A stretch of 11,500 nt of DNA, taken from positions 1 through 11,500 of the forward strand of contig CAZJWM010000072.1 of assembly GCA_964549975.1 (NCBI GenBank). The letters are read 5' to 3'. The position numbers and the translations under genes are program-made. This DNA is from UBA3263 sp964549975. GTDB lineage: Bacteria > Bacteroidota > Bacteroidia > Bacteroidales > Muribaculaceae. Under the pieces are notes generated by a model. It ran no database searches and was not told the DNA's origin. It worked only from the letters and a program-made list of their open reading frames with translations. This document shows, piece after piece, positions 1-6,530 of this stretch (the first letter of the stretch is position 1; each line of letters starts with the position of its first letter).

Positions 1-238
1 GCCGCAAATCGTCGTCCGACTCCGTGTCCAGAATCTCGCGAGCGGCGGCAATGTTGTCGAGCAGCGAACGATAGCGACGCGTGGCCCCGGTGAGACGTTC
101 CAGGTCCTTATATTCCTTGGTGAGACGCACATAGCGACTCATGTCGGCTATAACTGCCGGGTCGGTGATCAGAGTGCTCACCTCTTGAAAGCGGCTTTCG
201 ATGCCGTCGAGCCTCGACAATAGACTATTTTCTGCCAT
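1..238 (-). CDS. prfA: Peptide chain release factor 1, N-terminal part (runs off the left edge)
   Basis: Release factor 1 recognises UAA and UAG stop codons in the ribosomal A site and triggers peptide release in the cytoplasm. The 79 visible residues begin MAENSLLSRLDGI and continue through EVSTLITDPAVIADM and RYVRLTKEYKDLE, the hallmark of the helical N-terminal domain of bacterial RF1, and especially of Bacteroidetes RF1. The PxT anticodon-like tripeptide and the GGQ motif lie beyond the left edge, so they cannot be checked. The ATG at 236-238 is chosen because it gives the family N-terminus exactly and lies about 22-25 nt below a strong Bacteroidetes-type promoter at 267-298. Reverse-oriented RF2 is a less likely reading: the ITDPAVIAD stretch fits RF1. 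The gene appears to open a transcription unit, and nothing looks damaged in the visible part. Confidence 0.93.
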   Translation of the reverse strand, partial: MAENSLLSRLDGIESRFQEVSTLITDPAVIADMSRYVRLTKEYKDLERLTGATRRYRSLLDNIAAAREILDTESDDDLR

Positions 239-266
239 AAAATGGTGGTATGGGTTTATTCAGTCA

Positions 267-298
267 CAAAGTTACGCAATTCCCCCGAAAATTCCAAA
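267..298 (-). promoter_or_regulatory. Bacteroidetes-type promoter of prfA
   Basis: Read on the minus strand, this is a TTTG box (295-298), a 20-nt spacer and a perfect TAnnTTTG box, TAACTTTG (267-274). These match the -33 and -7 elements used by the primary sigma factor of Bacteroidetes. Transcription would start near 260, giving a leader of about 22 nt before the prfA ATG at 238. No strong Shine-Dalgarno sequence is seen, which is normal in this phylum. Confidence 0.8.
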
Positions 299-333
299 CC
301 CCCACCCCACCGACGTTTTTGACCGCTTTATCA

Positions 334-360
334 TTTTGTGGCAAAAATGCCGGAAATTGT
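334..360. repeat. Imperfect hairpin related to the 439-472 palindrome
   Basis: The stretch TTTGTGGCAAAAATGCC followed by GGAAATTGT is, in reverse complement, nearly the same as the hairpin at 439-472: both share GGCATTTTTGCCACAAA. Here the outer stem is broken by CC in place of GT. Two relatives of the same palindrome therefore sit about 80 bp apart in opposite orientation upstream of prfA. Confidence 0.55.
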
Positions 361-438
361 CAGCGAAATTCCCCGAATAATCAAGCTACTCTACCACCTA
401 ATTTTCAGCGATTTATCCGTTTTCCCCAAAACAGCCGC

Positions 439-472
439 TAACAATTTGTGGCATTTTTGCCACAAATTGTTA
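439..472. repeat. Perfect 15-bp hairpin with TTTT loop
   Basis: Positions 439-453 (TAACAATTTGTGGCA) are the exact reverse complement of 458-472, with loop TTTT at 454-457. It lies more than 160 bp upstream of the prfA promoter and is not followed by a U-tract on either strand, so it is not a typical intrinsic terminator. It could be an extragenic palindrome or a protein-binding site. The function is unknown. Confidence 0.75.
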
Positions 473-785
473 CGAAAGCCGAAGCGGAGTCACTCCAACG
501 TAGACATTATGCGGTAGGCCTACGATGCCTCAGAGAGAAAACCTAAGCGTATTTCTCTGATATTAAGACACGTATGGCGTAGCGACTGATGCGCCGAGAG
601 GCGCATATTCAGTGTTAACCCCCCGACAAAGCGAAGCGCATGTCGGGGGTGGTCTCATCCCCCGGCATGTCTGCCGAAGGTAGACATTATAGTAGCTCTC
701 TTTGCTGGTCGGAGACTCGCAGTACCTGCAAGTGACGCCCAAGACACTGCGGCTCCCCGAGCCGCCGCTGTTACACACGCCTTGT

Positions 786-823
786 AAATCAAGCGGATGC
801 GATGCCTCGGAGAGGCTGGTTAT
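786..823. repeat. Left arm of a 38-bp inverted repeat (REP-like)
   Basis: This arm matches the reverse complement of 996-1033 at 37 of 38 positions; the mismatch is A in GCGGATGC against C in GCGGCTGC. The arm has its own palindromic core GCCTC-GGA-GAGGC (804-816). A palindrome-bearing repeat present as an inverted pair is the layout of REP/BIME-type extragenic elements. A diverged third core, GATGCCTCAGAGAGA, occurs at about 524-538. Confidence 0.75.
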
Positions 824-995
824 TTGTAACCCCGGCTTGCCGCAGGCTAGCCGGGGGCCGCGCTGAGCCCTCACGAGCTACCTCGAAGAGGTTGTCACCA
901 GAGCGACACTGGTGACATGGTCTCCGACCAAGTCACTGTGTATCAGCGCTATGCACCCCACCTAGGCCGCCATGCGGCCAAGATGGGGTTTTAGG

Positions 996-1033
996 ATAAC
1001 CAGCCTCTCCGAGGCATCGCAGCCGCTTGATTT
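996..1033. repeat. Right arm of a 38-bp inverted repeat (REP-like)
   Basis: This is the inverted partner of 786-823, with one mismatch. The arms enclose 172 bp that carry five further hairpins. The core GCCTC-TCC-GAGGC is at 1003-1015. Just beyond the arm the 9-mer AGCCGCTTG, whose first copy is inside the arm at 1021-1029, recurs at 1036-1044. Confidence 0.75.
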
Positions 1034-1101
1034 TAAGCCGCTTGGTCGTGCATCATTTTGTTGCAATTGCACTGAAAACTCCGAACTCCGGACTGAAAAC
1101 T

Positions 1102-1137
1102 AAAAGACTTTCAATTATCAATTATCAATTTTCAATT
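1102..1137. repeat. AT-rich 36-bp intergenic repeat overlapping the end of the SDR gene
   Basis: This copy starts AAAAGACTTTCAATT and continues as TCAATT-type repeats. It matches 11440-11475 at 35 of 36 positions in the same orientation, and matches 11271-11306 in inverted orientation. Just before it, ACTGAAAACT occurs twice (1071-1080 and 1092-1101) with ACTCCG units, which resemble the reverse complement of the units at 11296-11368. The repeat overlaps the last codons and the stop codon of the SDR gene. Confidence 0.85.
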
Positions 1138-2117
1138 GAAGAATCGGAGCGGTAGGCGGCCACGGTGCGGGCTATGCCGTCGGCAAGGGAGACTTGGGCG
1201 GTGAAGCCGAAGTCGATGGTGGCTGCGGAGGTGTCGCAGGTCCAGTTGCGCTGCTTCATGATGCGAAATTTGTCGCGATTGAGCGTGGAGGCTTTGCCCT
1301 GCAGAGCGGCCACTTTTTCGCACACCACGGAGACACCGTAGACCAGCCACATGGGCAGGCGCAGCGGCAACACAAAGCGGCCGCCAAGAGCGTCGGCCAC
1401 TATGCGGCGAAATTCGCTCTGCGAGTAAGAGCGCGGCTCGGAGATGATGTAGCGGCGGCGCAGCGGAGCGTTCTCCAGGGCCATAAACATGGCTCTGACG
1501 AGGTCGTCGACGTAGATGAACGTGAGCATCTGGCGGCGGTAGCCCATGCCCACGTCTATGTGGCGATCTATCGACTTGATCATCAGCAGATAGTCTTGTT
1601 CGTGGGGGCCATACACTCCGGTGGGACGGAAGATGATCCAGGGCAACCCGCTTGAGAGCTCGAGCCACTGCTCCGCTTTGATTTTCGACAGGCCATAGCG
1701 AGTGTTGGGGTTGGGAAGCATGTCGTTGGTCAGCGGCGTGTAGTTGACCTCGTCGCCGGGGCCGAGGGCCGACAGGGAGCTCATGTAGAGAAACTTCTCG
1801 GGGATGAGCGCGGCCTCTTTCAGCGCTTGGCCAAAGCGGCGCAAGTATTCAAAGTTAATGCGGTTGAAGTCTTGGAAGTTGGCGCATTTTGTGGCCCCGA
1901 GGTTGTAGATGATGTAGTGCCAGGGCTCGGTGATGGAGCTCAGGTCGGGGTTGTCGTAGTCGAGCACCAGAAACTTCAGGCGCGGGTCGGTGAGATAGCG
2001 GCGCGAGGTGGATTGGCGCACGGCCACGGTGACGTCGAAGCCGCGCTCCAGCGCTTGAGATGCAATGTGGGAGCCGATAAAGCCACCGGCTCCCACAATT
2101 AATAGTCGTTTGTTCAT
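1125..2117 (-). CDS. NAD(P)-dependent epimerase/dehydratase-family protein (extended SDR)
   Basis: This is a 330-residue cytoplasmic oxidoreductase or epimerase of the extended short-chain dehydrogenase/reductase superfamily. The N-terminal Rossmann fold shows LLIVGAGGFIGSH (GxxGxxG at 9-15) and an acidic LDYD near residue 53. Further on are MSSLSALG (112-119, catalytic Ser region), YGLSK (141-145, the YxxxK catalytic pair), RPTGVYGP (164-171) and FIYVDDLVRA (200-209), all typical of the epimerase/3-beta-HSD-like branch. The substrate cannot be assigned; a nucleotide sugar, steroid-like compound or other hydroxy compound are all possible. The ATG at 2115-2117 gives a Rossmann strand starting at residue 4, as expected. 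It begins 21 bp after the upstream protease gene and is probably co-transcribed with it. The last residues (SIEN) and the TGA come from an AT-rich intergenic repeat, so the C-terminus may have been replaced or extended when the repeat arrived. Confidence 0.88.
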   Translation of the reverse strand: MNKRLLIVGAGGFIGSHIASQALERGFDVTVAVRQSTSRRYLTDPRLKFLVLDYDNPDLSSITEPWHYIIYNLGATKCANFQDFNRINFEYLRRFGQALKEAALIPEKFLYMSSLSALGPGDEVNYTPLTNDMLPNPNTRYGLSKIKAEQWLELSSGLPWIIFRPTGVYGPHEQDYLLMIKSIDRHIDVGMGYRRQMLTFIYVDDLVRAMFMALENAPLRRRYIISEPRSYSQSEFRRIVADALGGRFVLPLRLPMWLVYGVSVVCEKVAALQGKASTLNRDKFRIMKQRNWTCDTSAATIDFGFTAQVSLADGIARTVAAYRSDSSIEN

Positions 2118-2138
2118 GAGGATTGTCTGCCGTAAGGG

Positions 2139-4475
2139 TTAGCGGGCCGTGCGGAGTGTGCCGCCTTGGATGTAGAGGCCCGAAGCGGGAACGGAGCTGA
2201 TGCGGCGACCTTGCAGGTCGAAGAGCTGCTCGGAGGCTGCGGGGACCGAGAGTTCCACTTCGGAGATGGCGGAGGTGAGGTCCGGGTCGTCGTCTTCGAG
2301 GTTGAAGTAGACGTAGGAGTTATCGCTAAGCTGAGTGAAACCGCTGTCGGTGCGATAGATTGCGGCAATCAGCTGCTGGCCGACGGTGCCGTTGGCATAG
2401 GTGCCGCTGATGGTGATCTGATATTTCTTGCCGGCTTGGAATCGGCAGTCTTTGCCGTAGAGCATGGCCACGTTGGTCGAGCCTTCGAAGAGACCAATCA
2501 CGAAGTTGTTGTCGTAGTATCCGGCGGAGCACTCAATCTGGGCGGTGAAGCTCAGGTTGTCGCGGTGGGCGTTGGTCACTTTCAGGCTCAGGGCCGAGAG
2601 GGTGGCGGTGCCGGGGTCGGCTTCCACGGTGATATTCACCAGGTCGCTCACAATGTTGAATTGGTCGTCGAGCATATAGAGATAGTAGTCGCCGGCGGCA
2701 AGGGTCGAGGGGATAGAGCCGGTCATGCTGAAGGCCACTTCGGAGTCGGCGTCAACCTCGAAGAATGTGCGGCCATAGGCGTCAACAGACATGTAGCCCT
2801 CGGAGTCGATGGTGCCGATGCCATAGTAGGCGGTGCCGCAGAGATAGTCGCCGGTGGGGTTGGCGAGGGTGGCTTCGATGCCGAAGCTGTGGCCCACGTA
2901 GAGGGGCGTGGTCACCTTGAGGTCGTCAAATTCCATGGCGGCGAGGTTGTAGATAAACGTAATCTCCTTGGTGGCGGAAACGGCGGCATAGAGGTCGCCA
3001 TGGCCGGCCGGCACGATCACTTCGGTGTCGGTGCCGCCGGTGGCGGAGTTGCGCACCACGGCGTCAACTTTGTAGGTTGCTCCGGCGGTGAGCGTCGTGG
3101 GCATGGTGACGGTGAAGCTCTCAAAGCCGGTTTGGAAGGCCCAGTCGGAGGCCTCAACGGAGGTGGTGGCATAGGTGACGGCGCCGGTGGTGGCGTTGGT
3201 GAAGCGCAGGAGCATACGCTCATAAGGCAGGGTGCCGAGCGAGGCGCTCCAGATGCCCACGTCGAAGGTCACTGTGGCGCCGGGCTTGGCGGTGTCGGAG
3301 GCGGGCACCAGAGGTGCGCCGGCATAGATGGTAGTGGTCAGCTCGGAGTCTGCGCGAGCGGTGCGCATCCCCACGATGATGCTCTGATCGTAGTCGTAGC
3401 CGCTGCTGGAGCCGCCAATGCCTTGCTGCGTGGGGTCGAGGGCCGTGAGCAGGTAGTAGCCGTTGCTCAGGCCGCCCCAGCCCCAGTTGAGGTGATAGTA
3501 GTCGTCGGTGGAATAGCCGTCGACCACAAAGGCGTGGCCGGCCGACCAGTCGGGGGTCACACCGGAATAGTAGACGGGGCGTCCGGCAGCAAGTTCGTCG
3601 TAGATGAGCTGTTTCCAGTCGGGCATGGTGAACCAGCTGCGCTCCAGATAGCGCGTGGTGGCTTTGTCGTAGCCAAGGTAGTCCACGAGGCCTTGGGCCA
3701 TGTAGGTCGACTGCGTGCCGGAGCCGCCGGATGCGTTCACGTTATATTCCATCTTGGCGGCATAGCCCACGGCCTTCATCAGAGTGGCAACGGCGGTGCG
3801 CTGAGCGTTGGTGTAGGTGTCATACGACGTGAGCATGTTGTCCCAGTCGAATGTGATTTTCGAGAAGTCGAGGGTCAGGTTTTTGTCGCCGGCAGTCCAG
3901 GCGTAGGTGATGGAGCCGGTGCCGCCGGTGGGATGTTCGGGCAGAGCATACATCACTTGGGCCATGGCCGTGGCCACGCAGCCGGTGACGGTGCGTTCGC
4001 CGTTGAGCACGGGGCACTGATAGTTATACGGCGCATCTTGGTTCCAGAGGGTTTTGCACAGGGGAGCAATGGCTGCGCGGTCGGGCACGGTGTTGGTCGA
4101 GGGGGTGTCGCCGTCGCCGGAGTTGGCTCCGTCTGTGCGGCGCAGCGAGGCAATTTCGCGGCTATAGCAGTCGAGCATATATTGCAGACCGTCGGGCAGG
4201 TTGTTGGGGTCGATGTCGGCGTCGGCATATCCCAGCAGGGCCGGGGTTTGACTTTCGGCGGAGACCACCAGCGAGCCCATCACGTAGATGGCGGGTTGGC
4301 CGGCGGCGTTGAGCGTCAGCGCCGGGGTGGCATTGAGGTTGGCTGCGGCGCGGCGCACTGTGGTGGGTTGCTTGGCTTGACTCACACGAGCCAAGGCCTG
4401 CTCAGGGGTGAGCACTTCGGCCGAAGCGCTCGCTGCTGCCAGCAGCGACAGGGCTATGGCAAGATATTTTTTCAT
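2139..4475 (-). CDS. Secreted C10-family cysteine protease (streptopain-like), copy A
   Basis: This is a 778-residue exported papain-fold protease of MEROPS family C10 (streptopain SpeB, interpain A, Bacteroides fragilis Bfp proteases). A signal peptide ends at ASA (residues 1-19), with no lipobox Cys. An inhibitory prodomain (about 20-130) carries VYVMG-like and NNLPDGLQYMLDCY (91-104) segments. The catalytic domain (about 131-370) has the nucleophile Cys166 in TGCVATAMAQ, His314 in GHAFVVDGY and HLNWGWGG (328-335, with the Asn and Trp expected near the active site). Roughly three beta-sandwich-like domains follow (about 375-745), and the tail LFDLQGRRI...GLYIQGG (751-773) resembles a C-terminal sorting or anchoring motif. 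It is about one domain longer than copy B. The start lies 3 bp below the stop of copy B, implying translational coupling. The active-site residues look intact, so it should be functional. The target protein is unknown. Confidence 0.93.
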   Translation of the reverse strand: MKKYLAIALSLLAAASASAEVLTPEQALARVSQAKQPTTVRRAAANLNATPALTLNAAGQPAIYVMGSLVVSAESQTPALLGYADADIDPNNLPDGLQYMLDCYSREIASLRRTDGANSGDGDTPSTNTVPDRAAIAPLCKTLWNQDAPYNYQCPVLNGERTVTGCVATAMAQVMYALPEHPTGGTGSITYAWTAGDKNLTLDFSKITFDWDNMLTSYDTYTNAQRTAVATLMKAVGYAAKMEYNVNASGGSGTQSTYMAQGLVDYLGYDKATTRYLERSWFTMPDWKQLIYDELAAGRPVYYSGVTPDWSAGHAFVVDGYSTDDYYHLNWGWGGLSNGYYLLTALDPTQQGIGGSSSGYDYDQSIIVGMRTARADSELTTTIYAGAPLVPASDTAKPGATVTFDVGIWSASLGTLPYERMLLRFTNATTGAVTYATTSVEASDWAFQTGFESFTVTMPTTLTAGATYKVDAVVRNSATGGTDTEVIVPAGHGDLYAAVSATKEITFIYNLAAMEFDDLKVTTPLYVGHSFGIEATLANPTGDYLCGTAYYGIGTIDSEGYMSVDAYGRTFFEVDADSEVAFSMTGSIPSTLAAGDYYLYMLDDQFNIVSDLVNITVEADPGTATLSALSLKVTNAHRDNLSFTAQIECSAGYYDNNFVIGLFEGSTNVAMLYGKDCRFQAGKKYQITISGTYANGTVGQQLIAAIYRTDSGFTQLSDNSYVYFNLEDDDPDLTSAISEVELSVPAASEQLFDLQGRRISSVPASGLYIQGGTLRTAR

Positions 4476-4478
4476 TGG

Positions 4479-6461
4479 TTATTTTTTGTAGATTTTTCCG
4501 TTTTGAATATAGATTGCGCCTGCGGGGAGCGAGGTGAGTCGGCGGCCCATCAGGTCGAAGCAGGGGGCGTCAGCGTCGGCGTCGGCCGCTGCGGTGATTT
4601 GCTGAAGTGAGGATTGATATTCCACCACGGCCACGGGCTGCATCTCGCCCACGGTGGCGCCGCGGTCGTTGGCAAAGCCGAAGTAGTAGGCGGTGCCGGG
4701 GGTCACGGTGGCCGACACAGCGTCGGTGTAGGTGAACGTGGCGCTTTCGTCGACGTCGAGGTCAAGCATCACGCGGGTATATTGCTCCACGGCCTCATAG
4801 TCGCCGTTGGATTTGCGTTTGGCCAGGAAACCGCGAATTCCCCCCTGATAGTGCAGGGAGTTGGTGTTGGTGGCGGTGCAGCTGATGGTGAAGTTGCGGC
4901 CGGCGGTGAGTCCTGCCGAGGGTATCTGCCAGTCGGTGAACGACACCACGGGCACCGTGGTGCGGAAGGTGACGGTGCTGCCGGAAACCACTGCGCGGAA
5001 GATGCCCAGCGAGGAGTCCAATCGCGCGGGATAGATGGTGGAGGTGGTGGGATTTTGCATCACCGGGAGCACGCGATAGGTGCCGGCGGCGAGCTCGGTG
5101 GGCAGGTCAACGCTGAAGGTGGTGAATCCGGCATAGATGGCTATGGAGGAGGCCACCGACGGGCTCATCAGGGTGACGCTCTGAGTGGTGTCTTCGACGT
5201 TGATCAGGCGAATGCCGGGGCGCAGTTGCTCAATCGCTTCGGAGCCGTAGTTGTAGAATCCGCCGGAGATGGTGACTGTGGCACCGAGTTTCACCGAGGT
5301 TTTGCCGCTCACAGAGAGACTGTTACACATCATGTTGATGGGCGTTTCGGTCACTTCGATTTGGTCGGCGGGGGTCAGTCCTATGAGCACACCCTGACCG
5401 AAGTCGTAGCCGCCGGTGGAGCCGCCCACGCCTTGGGTGAGCGGAGCCAGAGCCGAGAGCAGGAAGTAGCCGTTGGCGTTGCCGTCCCAGCCCCAATTGA
5501 GGTGGAAGTAGCCGTCGGTGTTATATCCGTCGACCACGAATGCGTGGCCGCCGTTGGCCGCGGTGACGCCTTCGTAGTACACGGCGTGTCCGCGCGAAAG
5601 TTCATCGTAGACCATCTGCTCCCACTCGGGATAGGCATACCATGCGCGGCGTTGCAGAATGGCGTTTTTGGCGAAACCGAAGTTGCGCAGCAAGCCTTCA
5701 ATCATATATTGACTCTGGCAACCGGAACCGTTGCCGGTGGAGGTGCCGTATTGCATGCGGGCGCTGTAGCCGATGGCTTGCATCAGGGTGGCCACTGCGG
5801 TGCGCTGGGCCGCGGAGATAAACACCGAGGCTGGCATCTTGTCCCAGTTGAAGGTCACTTGGTCGAAGTCTTGGCTGAGGGTGGTGGCGCCGCTGCTCCA
5901 GGTGTAGCTGAAGGTGCCGCCGGAGCACTTTTCGGGATAGCGATAGGTGTAGAGCACCTGCGCAATGGCCGTGGCCACGCAGCCGGTGACGGTGCGTTCG
6001 CCGTTGAGCATGGGGCAGAGCTGATTGTAGGGCGATTCCTGACCCCATTTTGCGGAGCAGAGCTGGGCAATGGCCTCACGCTGCGGGCGCTGATAGGCCT
6101 TCTCGGGGGCGGCAAGGCTGCCGCTGCGCAGGGCGGCAATCTCCTCGGCATAGCAGTCGAGCATATATTGCAGGCCGTCGGGCAGATTGTCCCCCTGCAG
6201 GGGCTCGTCGTAGTAGCCCACCACGGGCTCGGCTTCGCTTTCGGCCGTGAGAATCATGTTGTCAAAAAGATAGAGGGCGGGTTGGGCCGAGGCGTCGTTG
6301 ACGGTGAGCAACGGGGCCGCCGAGAGCGCCGGAGCGTGAGCGGCCACGCCGGCATCGGCCGACTGCGCCACACGTCTCAAAGCCTGCGCCGGAGTCAACA
6401 CTTCGGCGCCGGCTGTCACGGCGGCTATGAGCAGGAGAGAGGCTGCCGGGATACGTTTCAT
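4479..6461 (-). CDS. Secreted C10-family cysteine protease (streptopain-like), copy B
   Basis: This 660-residue paralogue of the downstream protease comes first in transcription order. The signal peptide ends at AGA (1-19). The prodomain (about 20-130) includes DNLPDGLQYMLDCY (91-104). The catalytic domain (about 131-365) has Cys161 in TGCVATAIAQ, His306 in GHAFVVDGY and HLNWGWDG (320-327). Two beta-rich domains follow (about 370-500 and 510-625). The tail is CFDLMGRRL...IYIQNGKIYKK (634-660), like those of the other two secreted proteins in the window. Members of this family are made as zymogens and mature by prodomain cleavage; that is family knowledge. Across the active-site Cys codon the gene shares 46 identical nucleotides with copy A, although the C-terminal halves have diverged strongly. 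No separate Spi-like inhibitor gene is adjacent. The start was chosen because it opens directly on the signal peptide. Confidence 0.93.
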   Translation of the reverse strand: MKRIPAASLLLIAAVTAGAEVLTPAQALRRVAQSADAGVAAHAPALSAAPLLTVNDASAQPALYLFDNMILTAESEAEPVVGYYDEPLQGDNLPDGLQYMLDCYAEEIAALRSGSLAAPEKAYQRPQREAIAQLCSAKWGQESPYNQLCPMLNGERTVTGCVATAIAQVLYTYRYPEKCSGGTFSYTWSSGATTLSQDFDQVTFNWDKMPASVFISAAQRTAVATLMQAIGYSARMQYGTSTGNGSGCQSQYMIEGLLRNFGFAKNAILQRRAWYAYPEWEQMVYDELSRGHAVYYEGVTAANGGHAFVVDGYNTDGYFHLNWGWDGNANGYFLLSALAPLTQGVGGSTGGYDFGQGVLIGLTPADQIEVTETPINMMCNSLSVSGKTSVKLGATVTISGGFYNYGSEAIEQLRPGIRLINVEDTTQSVTLMSPSVASSIAIYAGFTTFSVDLPTELAAGTYRVLPVMQNPTTSTIYPARLDSSLGIFRAVVSGSTVTFRTTVPVVSFTDWQIPSAGLTAGRNFTISCTATNTNSLHYQGGIRGFLAKRKSNGDYEAVEQYTRVMLDLDVDESATFTYTDAVSATVTPGTAYYFGFANDRGATVGEMQPVAVVEYQSSLQQITAAADADADAPCFDLMGRRLTSLPAGAIYIQNGKIYKK

Positions 6462-6530
6462 GTAGAACTTTAGTTGTAAATCTATTATATAATAATAGGG
6501 GTGAAGTGAAATGATTTTACGTCGTTTCGG
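6462..6530 (-). promoter_or_regulatory. AT-rich gap upstream of the protease operon, possible promoter/operator
   Basis: The 69 bp between the transporter stop and the protease start contain a perfect 12-bp palindrome, TATTATATAATA (6483-6494). On the minus strand they also contain TAGATTTA (6477-6484), a near match to TAnnTTTG, but it would leave a leader of only about 8 nt. No perfect promoter is seen, so read-through from the transporter is an alternative. The palindrome could be an operator or just AT-rich sequence. Confidence 0.25.

Larger units (their letters stand above)
475..1040. other. Gene-free, hairpin-rich intergenic region (possible structured RNA or repeat mosaic)
   Basis: I find no convincing gene here. 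The longest open frame (minus strand, 563-874) is rich in C, R, P and S, has no recognisable domain and lies across hairpins. Visible stems are 589-595/600-606 with a GAGA tetraloop, 620-628/641-649, 663-667/672-676, 749-755/759-765 with a CCC loop, 830-837/849-856, 880-884/888-892, 894-900/910-916, 912-921/927-936 (alternative to the preceding one), and 955-960/984-989 enclosing 965-970/974-979. The direct repeat GTAGACATTAT occurs at 500-510 and 680-690. There is also a 10-bp palindrome, GTAGGCCTAC, at 514-523. This density of stems suggests a structured RNA, or a mosaic of extragenic palindromic repeats. The sequence alone does not decide between them. Confidence 0.5.

Noticed and set aside
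250..441. 63-residue plus-strand open frame upstream of prfA
   Set aside because: It overlaps the prfA promoter, has low-complexity P/N/F-rich content, and shows no promoter or domain.
563..874. 103-residue minus-strand open frame in the hairpin region
   Set aside because: It is built across several hairpins and one arm of the inverted repeat, has unusual Cys/Arg/Pro-rich composition, and no recognisable domain or promoter. Translation of a repeat is more likely, though it was not disproved.
955..995. Nested hairpin followed by TTTTA, as a possible plus-strand terminator
   Set aside because: The T-run is too short, and no plus-strand gene lies upstream.
2166..6473. Very long plus-strand open frames (2166-4610 and 4614-6473) opposite the two proteases
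   Set aside because: They are rich in G, V, H and A, have no domain, and mirror the codon bias of the well-supported minus-strand genes. They are antisense shadows.
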